Positions 34,456 through 44,149 of a stretch of 64,000 bases of DNA are shown here, one piece after another; the stretch's first letter is position 1; each line of letters begins with the position of its first letter. A model generated the notes under the pieces. That model searched no databases, had not been told where the DNA came from, and worked only from the letters and a program-made list of their open reading frames with translations. The position numbers and the translations under genes are program-made. The DNA is from Terriglobia bacterium (GTDB lineage: Bacteria; Acidobacteriota; Terriglobia; Bryobacterales; Bryobacteraceae). The stretch spans positions 1 through 64,000 of the forward strand of contig JAIQFN010000013.1 of the NCBI GenBank assembly GCA_020073265.1, given 5' to 3'.

Positions 34456-36234
34456 CTATAGCCGGCAGGCTTCCGGATCGCACTTAGTGAATCTTTCTCG
34501 AAATTCGGCGTCTTCGCCCGCTCCCAATTCCAGCACTTGTCTGGACTTCGATCCGTACCGGTAGACCGTGATTCCCTTGCACCCCAGCCGGTGAGCCAGC
34601 AGGTAGACCTGGGCGATGTCGTCGGGCGTGGCGCTGTGGGGAAGATTCACGGTTTTGGAAACCGCGTTGTCGACGTGCTTTTGAAACGCCGCCTGCATTC
34701 GGACATGATGTTCGGGCGGTGTCGCCAGGGCCGTCTGAAACAGCTCTTTCACGTCGGCCGGGATGCCTTCGATAGCGTCGAGAGTTCCCTGCTCCAATAT
34801 TCTGCTCAGAATTTCGTCCGTACCGATGTGGCGTGAATGCAAGTACGCGTAGAGCAGCGGATTCAGCTCCGCCAGCGTCTCATTCCCGAGGACATTCTGG
34901 TGCCGGTAGGCCAAGGCGAACAGCGGCTCGATGCCGGAGCTGGTGCCGGCGATGATACTGATGGTGCCGGTGGGCGCGATGGAGGTCTGGGTCGCGTTTC
35001 TCAGGCGCACGCCGCCCGCGGCGTACACGCTCTGAGCCCAATTCGGAAATGCGCCGCGCTCCTCAGCCAATTGAGCCGATGCGAGCCGCGCCTCCCGCGC
35101 GATAAATCCCATCAACTGGTCCGCGAACTCGATCGCCCGTTCGCTCGAATAAGGTATGCCGAGCGCGATGCAAGCCTCGGCAAAACCCATCACTCCCAGG
35201 CCGATTTTGCGGTTGGCCAGCGCCATCTTCTCGATGGCTTCCAAAGGATAGCGGTTCACCGCGATCACATCGTCCAGGAAGCGGACCCCGGTGTGGACCT
35301 GGCCGCGCAGGCGATCGTAATCCAACCCAGCGCGTCCGTTCTGCCGGGCGACAAAGTGGACCAAGTTGATCGATCCCAGATTGCAAGCTTCGTACGGCAG
35401 CAGCGGAACTTCGCCGCACGGATTGGTGCACTCTATCGGGCCGACGGCCGGAGTCGGATTGGAGCGTGCGATGGTGTCGAGGAAAACCAGGCCTGGATCG
35501 CCCGTGGCCCAGGCCGCGTCGCTGATGCCGGAAAACAGCGTTCGCGCCGGCGTGCGTCCGACTTCACGCCCGTCCGCGGGATGCCGCAACGCGAAATCGC
35601 GGCCGGATTGAACCGCGTCCATGAACTCGTCGGTGACTCCGACCGAGAGGTTGAAGTTTTGCAAGGATACACCATCCCGCTTGGCGTTCACGAACTGCTC
35701 GATATCCGGGTGGTCGACCCGCAGCACCGCCATGTTCGCGCCGCGGCGCTTGCCCCCGACTTTGATGTTCTCGGTGGCGCAGTCGAAAATCTTCATGAAG
35801 GACACCGGACCGGACGAGGTTCCGCCGGTTGAGCCGACTACATCGCCGGCCGGGCGCAGATGGGAGAACGAGAATCCGGTGCCTCCGCCCGTACGCTGAA
35901 TCAGGGCCATGCTCCGGAGGGCGTCAAAGATCGACTCCATGCTGTCGTGAACCGGAAGCACAAAGCACGCCGAGAGCTGGCCAAGCTGGGTGCCGGCATT
36001 CATCAGCGTGGGCGAGTTGGGCAGAAAGTCGAGCGACGACAGCATGGCGCAGAATCGCTCCTCCCACATGCGCGCGCCGGCCGGGGTGCCCGACAGCAGC
36101 TCTGCTTCTGACACCGCCCGCGCCACGCGTTGAAACAGTTGATCCGGCGTTTCCACGACGCGGCCTTCAGCGTCACGGCGCAGATAGCGTGCCCGAAGCA
36201 CCTTCAAGCCGTTGTCTGAAATGCTGGCGGGCAC
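34456..36234 (-). CDS. nrdJ: Adenosylcobalamin-dependent ribonucleotide reductase (class II)
   Basis: This 592-aa protein starts at GTG 36234, one nt after the stop of the NAD synthetase gene, so translation is probably coupled. The longer open frame lies inside that gene. Class II motifs are present: LPNSPTLMNAGTQLGQLSAC with the first active-site Cys, GGTGFSFSHLRPAGD, GGKRRGANMAVLRVDHPDI, ECTNPCGEVPLLPYEAC with the radical-bearing NPCGE Cys, ANRKIGLGVMGFAEAC and GCKGITVYRYGSK. A C-terminal CDPEAC pair could be the redox-shuttle cysteines. It reduces (d)NDPs using vitamin B12 and thioredoxin, independent of oxygen. No allosteric ATP-cone is seen. No B12 riboswitch was recognised. Confidence 0.92.
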   Translation of the reverse strand: MPASISDNGLKVLRARYLRRDAEGRVVETPDQLFQRVARAVSEAELLSGTPAGARMWEERFCAMLSSLDFLPNSPTLMNAGTQLGQLSACFVLPVHDSMESIFDALRSMALIQRTGGGTGFSFSHLRPAGDVVGSTGGTSSGPVSFMKIFDCATENIKVGGKRRGANMAVLRVDHPDIEQFVNAKRDGVSLQNFNLSVGVTDEFMDAVQSGRDFALRHPADGREVGRTPARTLFSGISDAAWATGDPGLVFLDTIARSNPTPAVGPIECTNPCGEVPLLPYEACNLGSINLVHFVARQNGRAGLDYDRLRGQVHTGVRFLDDVIAVNRYPLEAIEKMALANRKIGLGVMGFAEACIALGIPYSSERAIEFADQLMGFIAREARLASAQLAEERGAFPNWAQSVYAAGGVRLRNATQTSIAPTGTISIIAGTSSGIEPLFALAYRHQNVLGNETLAELNPLLYAYLHSRHIGTDEILSRILEQGTLDAIEGIPADVKELFQTALATPPEHHVRMQAAFQKHVDNAVSKTVNLPHSATPDDIAQVYLLAHRLGCKGITVYRYGSKSRQVLELGAGEDAEFRERFTKCDPEACRL

Positions 36235-36235
36235 T

Positions 36236-38305
36236 TTAGTTCTCTCTATCGGGGATAAGTGCGAGTTGATCGATCCAGGCGGCGGCCTCGCTGTCACTGG
36301 GGGCGCGATAATCCCCGCGCGGAGAGAGTGAACCGCCCGATCCGACCTTGGGACCGTTGGGGATCGCGCTGCGCTTGAACTGGCTGAACTCAAAGAAGCG
36401 CTGCAGAAAGATCCGAAGATACGACTTGATCTGCCCGATGTCATATTGCCGGCGTTGTCCGGCCGCGACGTCCGGCCAGGAGCCCATGGACGCATCGCGC
36501 CAGGCGCAGTAGGTCAGGAACGCGACCTTGGGCGGCGCGTAGCCGAATCGCAGGATGTAGTACAGATGGAAGTCTTGCAGTTCGTAGGGACCGATCACCG
36601 CCTCGGTCGGCTGCGCGGGTTGCGCGTCGGCTGCGTCGCCGGGCACCAGTTCCGGACTGATCCTGGTTGCAAGAATCGCCAGCAGCGTGTCGCTCGCCTC
36701 GCTCCCTAACGCACCGCTCTGCGCCACCCAGCGGACCACATGTCCGATCAGCGTCTTCGGCACACTGACATTCACGGCGTAATGCGACATCTGATCGCCG
36801 ACGCCATAGGTGCACCAACCCAGCGCCAGTTCGCTGAGGTCGCTGGTTCCAACTACCAGCCCACGCTGCAGGTTCGCAAGGCGGAAGAGATGACTGGTAC
36901 GCTCGCCCGCCTGCACGTTTTCGAACGTGACGTCATAGACCTGCTCACCCGAGGCGTAGGGGTGTCCGATGTCTCGCAGCATTTGCAGGCAGCTCGGGCG
37001 AATGTCGATTTCGTGCGCATCGCAGCCGATCGCGCACATGAGGCGGTGCGCCTGTTCCAGCGTTCGCGCACTGGTGGCGAAACCCGGCATGGTGTACGCC
37101 CGGATGTTGCTGCGCGGATACCCGAGCTGATCCATGGCCTGGGCGCACACCAGCAGCGCCTGTGTGGAATCAAGCCCGCCCGAAATGCCGATCACTACGC
37201 GCTCAAAGCCGGTAGACTGCAGGCGTTTCGCCAGGCCCTGCACCTGGATCTGGTAGACCTCGCGACATCGCTCGTCCCGGTGCGTGGCTTCGGATGGCAC
37301 ATAAGGGAACCGCTCGTAGACTCTCTGCGGGAGCAGCCGGCCCTGGCGAGGCAGACTCACCGGACAACGGATCGTGCGGAAGTCCTGGAGCCGGGAGCGC
37401 TCGTGAATCACCGCCTGGCCGAAGCTTCCCATGCGCGTTCGCTCCTGCGCCAGGCGCTCCAGGTCGATTTCGGAAGTGATCACTTGCGGCGATCGGCTGA
37501 AGCGCGCCGATTCGGCCAGCACATTGCCGTTCTCGCAGATGATGGCGTGCCCGTCCCACGCCAGGTCGGTGGTCGACTCTCCCGGACCGGCCGACGCATA
37601 CAGGTAAGCAGCCAGGCAACGCGCCGCTTGCCCCGTGACCAACTGACGCCGGTAGTCCGCCTTCCCGATCGTGATGTTCGACCCAGACAGGTTCAGCAGG
37701 ACGTTGGCGCCTGCCAGCGCCGCATACGAAGAAGGCGGTATGGGAACCCAGAGGTCCTCGCAGATTTCGACATAGAAAGTGAGCAGCGGCTGCTGGTCGA
37801 GCTGAAACAGCAGCCGATTCCCGAATGGAATTCCGTGCTGGCCCACCAAGTCGATCTCACTCCGCGTGGCTGCGTCGGCGGGAACGAAGTAGCGCTGCTC
37901 GTAAAACTCGCGATAGTTAGGCAGGTAGGTCTTGGGGATCACTCCGAGGATGCGGCCTTGGCCGATGACTACGGCGCAGTTATAGAGCAGTTGATCGATC
38001 TGCAGCGGCGTGCCGACCACCGCCAGCAAGGAGTGCGATCGGGAGGCTTCCACGATCCGTTGCAGCGCGTCCAGGCAGCCGTCCACCAGCGCCTTCTGGT
38101 GAAACAAGTCGTCGCACGAATAGGCCGACAGTCCCAACTCGGGAAACAGCGCGAGCATCGCATGCGAGCCGGCGGCTGCCTCCAGCAGGGCTATGGTTCG
38201 CTCGGCGTTGAATCGGGGATTGGCGACCCGAACCTCCGGGATGCCCACCGCGACACGCACAAGATCGTGATTGTAGAGGTTGAAGAATTCGTCGCTTGCG
38301 CGCAC
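36236..38305 (-). CDS. nadE: Glutamine-dependent NAD+ synthetase
   Basis: This is a 689-aa two-domain protein. The N-terminal nitrilase-type glutaminase has its triad in [17 protein letters not shown] (Glu), [19 protein letters not shown] (Lys) and [12 protein letters not shown] (Cys). The C-terminal NAD-synthase domain has the P-loop [14 protein letters not shown], then [16 protein letters not shown] and [12 protein letters not shown]. It makes NAD+ from deamido-NAD with glutamine-derived ammonia carried through an internal tunnel. Its length agrees with eukaryotic/Actinobacterial-type enzymes. It is followed by the class II reductase gene with a 1-nt gap. ATG 38305 is used; a slightly later start is possible. 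Confidence 0.93.
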   Translation of the reverse strand: MRASDEFFNLYNHDLVRVAVGIPEVRVANPRFNAERTIALLEAAAGSHAMLALFPELGLSAYSCDDLFHQKALVDGCLDALQRIVEASRSHSLLAVVGTPLQIDQLLYNCAVVIGQGRILGVIPKTYLPNYREFYEQRYFVPADAATRSEIDLVGQHGIPFGNRLLFQLDQQPLLTFYVEICEDLWVPIPPSSYAALAGANVLLNLSGSNITIGKADYRRQLVTGQAARCLAAYLYASAGPGESTTDLAWDGHAIICENGNVLAESARFSRSPQVITSEIDLERLAQERTRMGSFGQAVIHERSRLQDFRTIRCPVSLPRQGRLLPQRVYERFPYVPSEATHRDERCREVYQIQVQGLAKRLQSTGFERVVIGISGGLDSTQALLVCAQAMDQLGYPRSNIRAYTMPGFATSARTLEQAHRLMCAIGCDAHEIDIRPSCLQMLRDIGHPYASGEQVYDVTFENVQAGERTSHLFRLANLQRGLVVGTSDLSELALGWCTYGVGDQMSHYAVNVSVPKTLIGHVVRWVAQSGALGSEASDTLLAILATRISPELVPGDAADAQPAQPTEAVIGPYELQDFHLYYILRFGYAPPKVAFLTYCAWRDASMGSWPDVAAGQRRQYDIGQIKSYLRIFLQRFFEFSQFKRSAIPNGPKVGSGGSLSPRGDYRAPSDSEAAAWIDQLALIPDREN

Positions 38306-38332
38306 GATGGATGTCCTCGCTCCGAATGCGTG

Positions 38333-39226
38333 TCAGGCGCTGCCGCCCTGAGTTCCTGCCTGACGGATGATCTCCACCGAGCACTGAGCATGCGAGGCAA
38401 TGGCTTCCGATACGCTTCCGAGCAGGAAGCGGTTGAACCCACGCCGGCCATGCGAACCGCACACGATCAGGTCCGCTCCCCACTCGGCGGCATCCTGAAG
38501 AATGAGTTCTTTCTCCGTGGCGGCCGGAACGGCGACTGTTCCGGACTCAGTGAGACCAGCGTCCGCCAGGATCTGCTCGGCGCCCATCTCGGCAGTCTCG
38601 GCCCTCTGCATGGCCTCGCCGCGGAGCCTTTCCATGGCGCTGGGGCTGAAGTACGGCACCTGTAGCAAAGGTACGGAAAGTTCCGCCACGCTGAGGACTC
38701 GAAATTCCGTTCCAGCGGGCCAGGGGCGTTCGGCGATGGAACGAGCCGCGAGGTTGGAGCACTCCGAACCATCGGTTGCCAGCAATACCTTCATTGCGGC
38801 GCGCCGTGGCTCATCGGACGGCACAGCCCGCACGATCTCCACTGAACACGGTGCAAATCGGGCCACTGCCGACGCGACACTGCCCAGCAGGAACCGCGTG
38901 AGCCCGGTCGCCCCACGCGAGCCGACCACCACAAAATCAGCGGCCATCTCGCGGGCGCGATCTATGATTACGGACCTGGCGTCGCCGGTGAGAACTCGCG
39001 CCGTGGCGTTGAGCCCGGCTGAACGCAGCTTCTCCGCTGCCGACCGCGCAGTATCCTCGGCGGCTTCCTGGAGGCCTTCCAGGATGGACGGCACGTCCCA
39101 GACGTGGGAGAGTTCCACCACGCTCAGCACTTCGACGATGGTACCCGCCGGCCAGGGCCTGGCAGCCACCTCACGGACGGTGGCGCCGGTTTGCTCTGGA
39201 GGATCTACTGCCAGAAGAATCTTCAT
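38333..39226 (-). CDS. Tandem universal stress protein (two UspA domains)
   Basis: This 297-aa protein starts at ATG 39226, where GGGAGAG lies upstream. Two UspA domains each begin with a strand and aspartate (MKILLAVDPPEQTG and MKVLLATDGSECS). Each has the ATP-binding G-x2-G-x9-G(S/T) pattern: VVVGSRGATGLTRFLLGSVA and VCGSHGRRGFNRFLLGSVSE. The tandem arrangement is frequent in stress-responsive proteins. It is the leftmost member of the stress-like island (UspA, BON, phosphoribosyltransferase, PRPP synthetase, HPF). It lies 27 nt before the NAD synthetase gene on the same strand. No promoter was identified. Confidence 0.92.
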   Translation of the reverse strand: MKILLAVDPPEQTGATVREVAARPWPAGTIVEVLSVVELSHVWDVPSILEGLQEAAEDTARSAAEKLRSAGLNATARVLTGDARSVIIDRAREMAADFVVVGSRGATGLTRFLLGSVASAVARFAPCSVEIVRAVPSDEPRRAAMKVLLATDGSECSNLAARSIAERPWPAGTEFRVLSVAELSVPLLQVPYFSPSAMERLRGEAMQRAETAEMGAEQILADAGLTESGTVAVPAATEKELILQDAAEWGADLIVCGSHGRRGFNRFLLGSVSEAIASHAQCSVEIIRQAGTQGGSA

Positions 39227-39427
39227 AGTGACATTCTCTCCCGACGGTACCAGCAACAGACAGGCCAATCCAGCGGTAGTTGAGGCGCTCGTGGCCATTT
39301 TCTGTAATCGAGCAGACATTGCCGGGCGCCGGAGCGAAGTCCGTTGCGCTGGCAGTCGGCGTGCCACTGAATTTTCAGACCACACCGAAGCCGACGAGAA
39401 CAAAGACCGGACTCACGGAGGTGCGCA

Positions 39428-41134
39428 ATGAGAAGTGGAGTATGGATCTGGATTGCTTTCTCGGTGTCGCTTCGCTTAGCCGCTCAACCCAACATCGCGA
39501 GCGCGGTCAATGCGGCCAGCTACCTGACGCCCGGTCTTCCTAACGCCGGCATCGCACAAGGTTCAATCTTTGCCATCTTTGGCGGCGGCTTAGGTCCGGC
39601 GCAAGTGGTCCAGGCCCAGCGCCTTCCTTTAGAAACCCAAGTCGCCGGCACGAGCGTTCGCATTTCGGCGGCTGGCACGGACTATCCGGTGCCCCTGCTG
39701 TACAGCTCGGCAACAGCGGTAGGGGGCGTCCTTCCCTCCTCCGTACCAGAAGGTCAAGCAGATGTGATCGTGAATTACGACGGCCGCGACAGTAATCGTT
39801 TTACGACCCAGGTCCGCAAGTCCGCATTCGGAATTTTCACCCGGAACCAAGCTGGATTCGGCCCCGCGGTTCTGCAGAATTGGATCTCAGGCAGCATTAT
39901 TCTAAACGGCCTGCACCAGGTGACTGCGGCGGGGCAGTTGGCCATACTATGGGGGACCGGTCTCGGCGCCATAAGCCAAAGCGATGCGGATGTTCCTCCG
40001 GCGGGCGATCTCCCCGTTGACGTCGAGGTTCTGGTGGGCGGCCAGGCGGCCAAGGTCCTGTACCACGGCCGTTCTCCCACCTATCCAGGCTTGGATCAGA
40101 TCAACTTCGAAGTGCCCCCGGGGATTATCGGCTGCTATGTGCCTTTAGTGGTGCGAGCCGGGAGTGTGATGAGCAATTTCGCCTCGATGTCGATCGTCTC
40201 GAGCGGAACGATCTGTGGCGACGACGTATCCTGGCGGGGACGGCTGTTCGTTGGCACGGCCGCCGATGTGAGGGTCGGCATTGTCGAGATGACTCATGAA
40301 GAGTACTCGACACCCAGTAGCTCACCGGTTTTCTGGTCCGAGGACGGCACCGCGCGCTTCTTCGACGTTCTGTGGAACAGCATCGACTCTTTGTCGCGCC
40401 TGGGCGACTTGCAGGTGCTGCCGGGGACGTGCAGCGTTGCCTGGAACCGCTGGAACAATGCCGACCAGATGCAGAACATGTATCCCGAGGAGCCGAACCT
40501 CCCCACCGTCCCGATGCAGGCCGGCGATTATCTCAAGATTCAAGGACCGGCGGGTAAGAAGCCTCTCGATCATGCGGGTCCCGGTGAATATGAAGGTCGC
40601 TTGGGTGGGATGACGGACTTGGGCGGTAGCGCCGCCCCGCAGTTCATGAGTCCTGGCGCTTATACCTTTGATAACCTCGCGCCGCCACCGCCTCCCGCTG
40701 ACGCATCTCCCCCCGAAAGCTATGATCTTCAGGCTTCCGTCAGCATTCCAGGCGAGATTCACTGGACCAACAAGGCCCAGTTGACGGAAGTCAACCGCGG
40801 CCAGGACTTGCGGTTTGAATGGTCGGGCGGCGTGGACGGACGGGAGTACGTTGTGGTGGGCGGTTCCTCGGCGGACGAAGCCTTGAAGACGCGCGTAACC
40901 TTCATGTGCGCTCAGAACCCCAGTGCGGGTGCGTTCACTGTTCCGTCCTGGATCCTTGAGGTTCTGCCGAAAAACAGCACCTCGGCGCCAGACTCTTACC
41001 CTTACGGCTTTCTGTTTGTGGGCAGCAGCTCGAACAACGTCAATTCCCTGGCCGCGGGCACCGTCCTTGGGACGCTCAACATGCTGTACTTCCGGTACAT
41101 GTTTATGTACTACTCAATCCTGGACTTCCGCTAG
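39428..41134 (+). CDS. Secreted protein with Solibacter-type TIGR03437 domain
   Basis: This 568-aa protein is preceded by GGAGGTG. A signal peptide (MRSGVWIWIAFSVSLRLAAQ) precedes the TIGR03437-type unit. It shows NIASAVNAASYLTPGLPNAG, IFAIFGGGLGPAQ, PVPLLYSSATAVGGVLPSSV and AILWGTGLG, then SPTYPGLDQINFEVPPGI. This unit is a hallmark of Solibacter/Bryobacter secretomes. The C-terminal half (about 240-568) is a different, unrecognised beta-rich region with a proline-rich linker near residue 420 (LAPPPPPADASPPESYD). Function is unknown, probably adhesion or extracellular binding. It sits alone between the divergent Usp gene and the BON gene. Confidence 0.82.
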   Translation: MRSGVWIWIAFSVSLRLAAQPNIASAVNAASYLTPGLPNAGIAQGSIFAIFGGGLGPAQVVQAQRLPLETQVAGTSVRISAAGTDYPVPLLYSSATAVGGVLPSSVPEGQADVIVNYDGRDSNRFTTQVRKSAFGIFTRNQAGFGPAVLQNWISGSIILNGLHQVTAAGQLAILWGTGLGAISQSDADVPPAGDLPVDVEVLVGGQAAKVLYHGRSPTYPGLDQINFEVPPGIIGCYVPLVVRAGSVMSNFASMSIVSSGTICGDDVSWRGRLFVGTAADVRVGIVEMTHEEYSTPSSSPVFWSEDGTARFFDVLWNSIDSLSRLGDLQVLPGTCSVAWNRWNNADQMQNMYPEEPNLPTVPMQAGDYLKIQGPAGKKPLDHAGPGEYEGRLGGMTDLGGSAAPQFMSPGAYTFDNLAPPPPPADASPPESYDLQASVSIPGEIHWTNKAQLTEVNRGQDLRFEWSGGVDGREYVVVGGSSADEALKTRVTFMCAQNPSAGAFTVPSWILEVLPKNSTSAPDSYPYGFLFVGSSSNNVNSLAAGTVLGTLNMLYFRYMFMYYSILDFR

Positions 41135-41240
41135 AGGCCATGAGGTTGATTAAGGGGCGATTATTCGGAGGCCGCGGCCGGGCGCGAAGGGCCACCGCAG
41201 TTTGGAAGTCCTCTTGCATATTCCTCTTCAAGGTCGCTCA

Positions 41241-41915
41241 ATGAAATCCGACGAACAACTAAGGCGAGATGTTGAAGACGAGCTTGCTACGGAACCAAGC
41301 CTGGATGCCAGCGCGATTGGCGTGGCGGTGGAAGACGGGATCGTAACGCTTTCAGGTCATGTCGCCAGCTACTCCGAGAAGCTGGCTGCGGAACGCTGCG
41401 TTACCAGGGTGTTGGGTGTCGGCGCCGTGGCCACCGAGCTGGACATCAAGCTGCCTGGCTCCAGCCGCGTAACCGATGAGGACATCGCACGGGCCGCCCT
41501 GAGCGCGCTGGCGTGGAATTCCCTGGTCCCGCGAGACCGGATCAAGGTCGAAGTGGGGAGCGGCTGGATCACGCTGGAAGGCGGCGTGGATTGGCACTAT
41601 CAAAAGGTCGCGGCCCACGATGCAGTCTGCCACCTGAGAGGCGTCACGGGAGTCACCGACAAGATCTCCGTAAAGTCGGCCAGCGTCCGCAATGCGGTCA
41701 AGGCGCATATCGAAGCGGCGCTCCGGCGGCGCTTCGGCAAACACTTGAACCATATCAAGATCGAGACGCGCGGCGATCACGTGATCCTGCGGGGAACGGT
41801 CACTTCACTGTCCGAACGCGCTGAGGTGGAGCGGGCGGCGTGGACCACGCCGGGCGTCTGTAACGTCGACAATAACCTGGCCGTCGAACGCGTGCCGAGA
41901 GCTCATTCGGCCTGA
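41241..41915 (+). CDS. Triple BON-domain protein
   Basis: From ATG 41241 the product has 224 residues. Three BON units are visible: VAVEDGIVTLSGHVASYSEK, VEVGSGWITLEGGVDWHYQK and IETRGDHVILRGTVTSLSER. Each is followed by an amphipathic helix and a V-x-N/D-x(2)-L strand. BON domains bind phospholipids or membranes, and here no signal peptide or lipobox is found, so a cytoplasmic location is likely. BON proteins with three units often lie near Usp, Hsp20 and nucleotide-metabolism genes, as here. It is convergent with the phosphoribosyltransferase gene 8 nt away. Confidence 0.9.
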   Translation: MKSDEQLRRDVEDELATEPSLDASAIGVAVEDGIVTLSGHVASYSEKLAAERCVTRVLGVGAVATELDIKLPGSSRVTDEDIARAALSALAWNSLVPRDRIKVEVGSGWITLEGGVDWHYQKVAAHDAVCHLRGVTGVTDKISVKSASVRNAVKAHIEAALRRRFGKHLNHIKIETRGDHVILRGTVTSLSERAEVERAAWTTPGVCNVDNNLAVERVPRAHSA

Positions 41916-41922
41916 TTGCCCG

Positions 41923-42600
41923 TTACGCCGCCGGCACGGAAGCCGTGGCTCGTTTAACGCTCTCCTCCAGGAGCTTGAGGACCTCGGCATCCGCGGTTGG
42001 AAGAAAGTTCCAATACCACTCGCCGACTGAAAAGAACGGATCAGGCGTGGCCAGGCAGACGCATTCGTCGACTTTTTCACGCAGTCTTTCGAGGGCCTCG
42101 ACCGACGCCACCGGAACCGCCATCACGATCCGCTTGGCCAGCCGCTTTCGGGCGAACGCGACGGCAGCGAGCATGGTTGAGCCGGTCGCCAGGCCGTCGT
42201 CCACCAGGATGGCGGTGCGCTCCTTCAAGTCGAGTGCGGGCCGGCCGCGGCGATACAGGGCCTCGCGGCGCTCCAGTTCCGCACGCTCGCGGGTAGTAAC
42301 CGCAGCGACATCCTTGTCGAGTAGGCCGAAGGCGTGAATGAGCTCCTTATCCAGCACTTCGGTACCGTCTCCGGCGATCGCGCCCATGGCCAATTCGGGC
42401 TGGAAGGGAGCACCGAGTTTGCGGACCACCACCACGTCCAGCGGGGCCTCGAGAGCGCTGGCTACTTCCGCCGCGACAGGCACCCCGCCGCGCGTCAGCC
42501 CTAACACCAGTACATCAGCTTTTGACTTGTAGTGAGCGAGTTTCTCCGCCAGCAGACGGCCCGCTTCCGAACGATTCCGATAAGGGAGATCTGGTTTCAT
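41923..42600 (-). CDS. Phosphoribosyltransferase family protein
   Basis: This 225-aa protein starts at ATG 42600 with a strong ribosome binding site (AAAGGAGGT, complement of 42607-42615) inside the upstream prs gene. It has KADVLVLGLTRGGVPVAAEV, typical of the family's N-terminal loop. The PRPP-binding motif TAILVDDGLATGSTMLAA is followed by VMAVPVAS. Members with this pattern and the DPFFSVGEWY ending are often fused or adjacent to erythromycin-esterase or dienelactone-hydrolase domains in stress loci; neither is present here. The substrate base is unknown. It overlaps the prs gene by 86 nt. Confidence 0.9.
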   Translation of the reverse strand: MKPDLPYRNRSEAGRLLAEKLAHYKSKADVLVLGLTRGGVPVAAEVASALEAPLDVVVVRKLGAPFQPELAMGAIAGDGTEVLDKELIHAFGLLDKDVAAVTTRERAELERREALYRRGRPALDLKERTAILVDDGLATGSTMLAAVAFARKRLAKRIVMAVPVASVEALERLREKVDECVCLATPDPFFSVGEWYWNFLPTADAEVLKLLEESVKRATASVPAA

Positions 42601-43498
42601 AGGAGTACCTCCTTTCAAGTTGCTGCCGCAATAGAGGAACGATAGAGAGCACCTCAATACCCCTCCTGTCCAGGCCGACAGGAAGGGGAACCGTGTCGGT
42701 GCAAATGATTCGCCGGACTCCGAGCGACCACAATTGCTTCCAACGCTCTCCTGTAAACAGGCCGTGCGTGACCAGGATGTAGATCTCTCGCACGCCGGCT
42801 TCTGCCAGTTTTTGACACGCGGAAACCAGCGTCGTGCCCGTATCGAGCATGTCATCGACGATCACGGCTTGCGGCCCAACCTGGCCGATCGGCCCTACAT
42901 GCGTGATGCCGGTTTCCGTGCGCCGCTTCTCGAAATAAGGAGTTCCGGCCTCCGTGAGACCCGCTGCTGCCTTGACGGCCTCGCACCGGGCGATCGCGCC
43001 GTTGTCCGGAGCCACGATGGTCGCCCCGGTCAGCTCATATTTCTTTAGCGCATCGGCAAACAACCGGGCGGTGCTGAACGAAGTGATTGGTATTGGAAAC
43101 AACTGCTGATCCGCGTCGCTGTGCACGTCAACCGTGAACACTTCATCGACACCCACGGCTGCCAGCAGACGGCCGACCAGAGCCGTCGCCAGGCTTTCAC
43201 CCGGCTTGTCCTTGTCCTGCCGGCTGTATGCCAGGTAAGGCAGCAGGGCGCTCACTCTGCCAGCCCCTTCTTTCTTGAGCGTATCCGCAAGCAGCAGGGC
43301 CGACAAAAGCTGTTCATCCGGCGGCGCAATGGAGCCCAGGACCACGCAGTGTTCGAACGCCGCCGGACTGTTGACCACCGCGTGAAGCTCGCCGTTGTCG
43401 TAGCGAGCCACCTGGGATTGGCCCGCTCTCAACCAGGGCAGCGCGCTCACCATCGCGGCAGCCATGGCCTCGTACTTCTGGAGCGCAAACAGGATCAT
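42515..43498 (-). CDS. prs: Ribose-phosphate pyrophosphokinase
   Basis: This 327-aa PRPP synthetase has SVLP-type motifs: RVSALLPYLAYSRQDKDKPGES (flexible catalytic loop), VDEVFTVDVHSDADQQ, TIVAPDNGAIARCEAV and the ribose-phosphate loop AVIVDDMLDTGTTLVSA. It makes PRPP from ribose-5-phosphate and ATP. The body ends near LSIVPLLRQQL. The last about 25 residues are read out of frame across the start of the downstream phosphoribosyltransferase gene, an 86-nt overlap that is unusual and suggests loss of an earlier stop. It is probably a second, stress-associated paralog (inference from context). It precedes the phosphoribosyltransferase that would use PRPP. Confidence 0.9.
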   Translation of the reverse strand: MILFALQKYEAMAAAMVSALPWLRAGQSQVARYDNGELHAVVNSPAAFEHCVVLGSIAPPDEQLLSALLLADTLKKEGAGRVSALLPYLAYSRQDKDKPGESLATALVGRLLAAVGVDEVFTVDVHSDADQQLFPIPITSFSTARLFADALKKYELTGATIVAPDNGAIARCEAVKAAAGLTEAGTPYFEKRRTETGITHVGPIGQVGPQAVIVDDMLDTGTTLVSACQKLAEAGVREIYILVTHGLFTGERWKQLWSLGVRRIICTDTVPLPVGLDRRGIEVLSIVPLLRQQLERRYSYETRSPLSESFGSGPSAGGETRSLQVKS

Positions 43499-43507
43499 GG
43501 CGCTTCG

Positions 43508-44104
43508 CTATCGAACCAGCCTCACCGTGCTGGCCTGAGGGCCGTGTTCGCCTTGCTCCTCCGCAAACATCACCGTCGATCCAACTTTCATCCGGCCAAA
43601 GGTTGCATGCAGAATGCTGTTCTTATGGAAGTAGATCTGGCGTCCATCCGTGGTTTCCAGGAAGCCATATCCTTTCTCCGGAAACAGCTCGACGACCTGT
43701 GCCTGCTGTGGTTCATGAATCTTGGTGTCGCCTCGCTGCCGCCGGGCGTAGTCCTGCAACTGCCGGCGCGCGGATCGAAAGGCATCGCGGATCGCCACAT
43801 CGATTTGTCTGTGGGGCGAGTCCACTTCCAGATGCTTGGCTGTATTGTCTTCCCCTTCCGGGATCGAGCTATGCAGGCTCGGTTCGTTCTTGACTACCAG
43901 CTCTCCGCCGGGTACGCCCAGGTCAATGCGCACGTGGTGCAGACCGCCGTACCTGCGACGGTGCTCGGGCGTCTCAATGACCACCCGGCAGCTCATGATC
44001 GGAGAATAAAACTTGTCCAGCTTGGCTGCTTCCTGGCGGATCTTGGCTTCGATCCGGTCGGAATGCTCGGTATTTCGAAAAGTGATCTGGATTGGCAAAG
44101 TCAT
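43508..44104 (-). CDS. Ribosome hibernation (HPF/RaiA-like) protein fused to a cold-shock domain
   Basis: This is a 198-aa protein. The N-terminal part (1 to about 125) resembles HPF/RaiA: PIQITFRNTEHSDRIEAKIR, a helix-rich segment and the VDVAIRDAFRSARRQLQDY helix. The C-terminal part has VVELFPEKGYGFLETTDGR and IYFHKNSIL, a CspA-type cold-shock domain with the RNP-like KGYGF and YFH motifs. HPF inactivates 100S/70S ribosomes during stress, and the CSD would add RNA binding. This HPF-CSD architecture is known in several proteobacterial lineages and differs from long-form HPF. It starts an apparent operon with prs and the phosphoribosyltransferase (9 nt from prs). Confidence 0.88.
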   Translation of the reverse strand: MTLPIQITFRNTEHSDRIEAKIRQEAAKLDKFYSPIMSCRVVIETPEHRRRYGGLHHVRIDLGVPGGELVVKNEPSLHSSIPEGEDNTAKHLEVDSPHRQIDVAIRDAFRSARRQLQDYARRQRGDTKIHEPQQAQVVELFPEKGYGFLETTDGRQIYFHKNSILHATFGRMKVGSTVMFAEEQGEHGPQASTVRLVR

Positions 44105-44149
44105 AACGTCTTGCTCCCTTGCATGAAAACTCTGTGTCCTCGATTCGGC

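Noticed and set aside
36735-38666. Long plus-strand open frame (641 codons) antisense to nadE
   Set aside because: It is a GC-driven shadow of nadE with no recognisable motif, and nadE has complete active sites.
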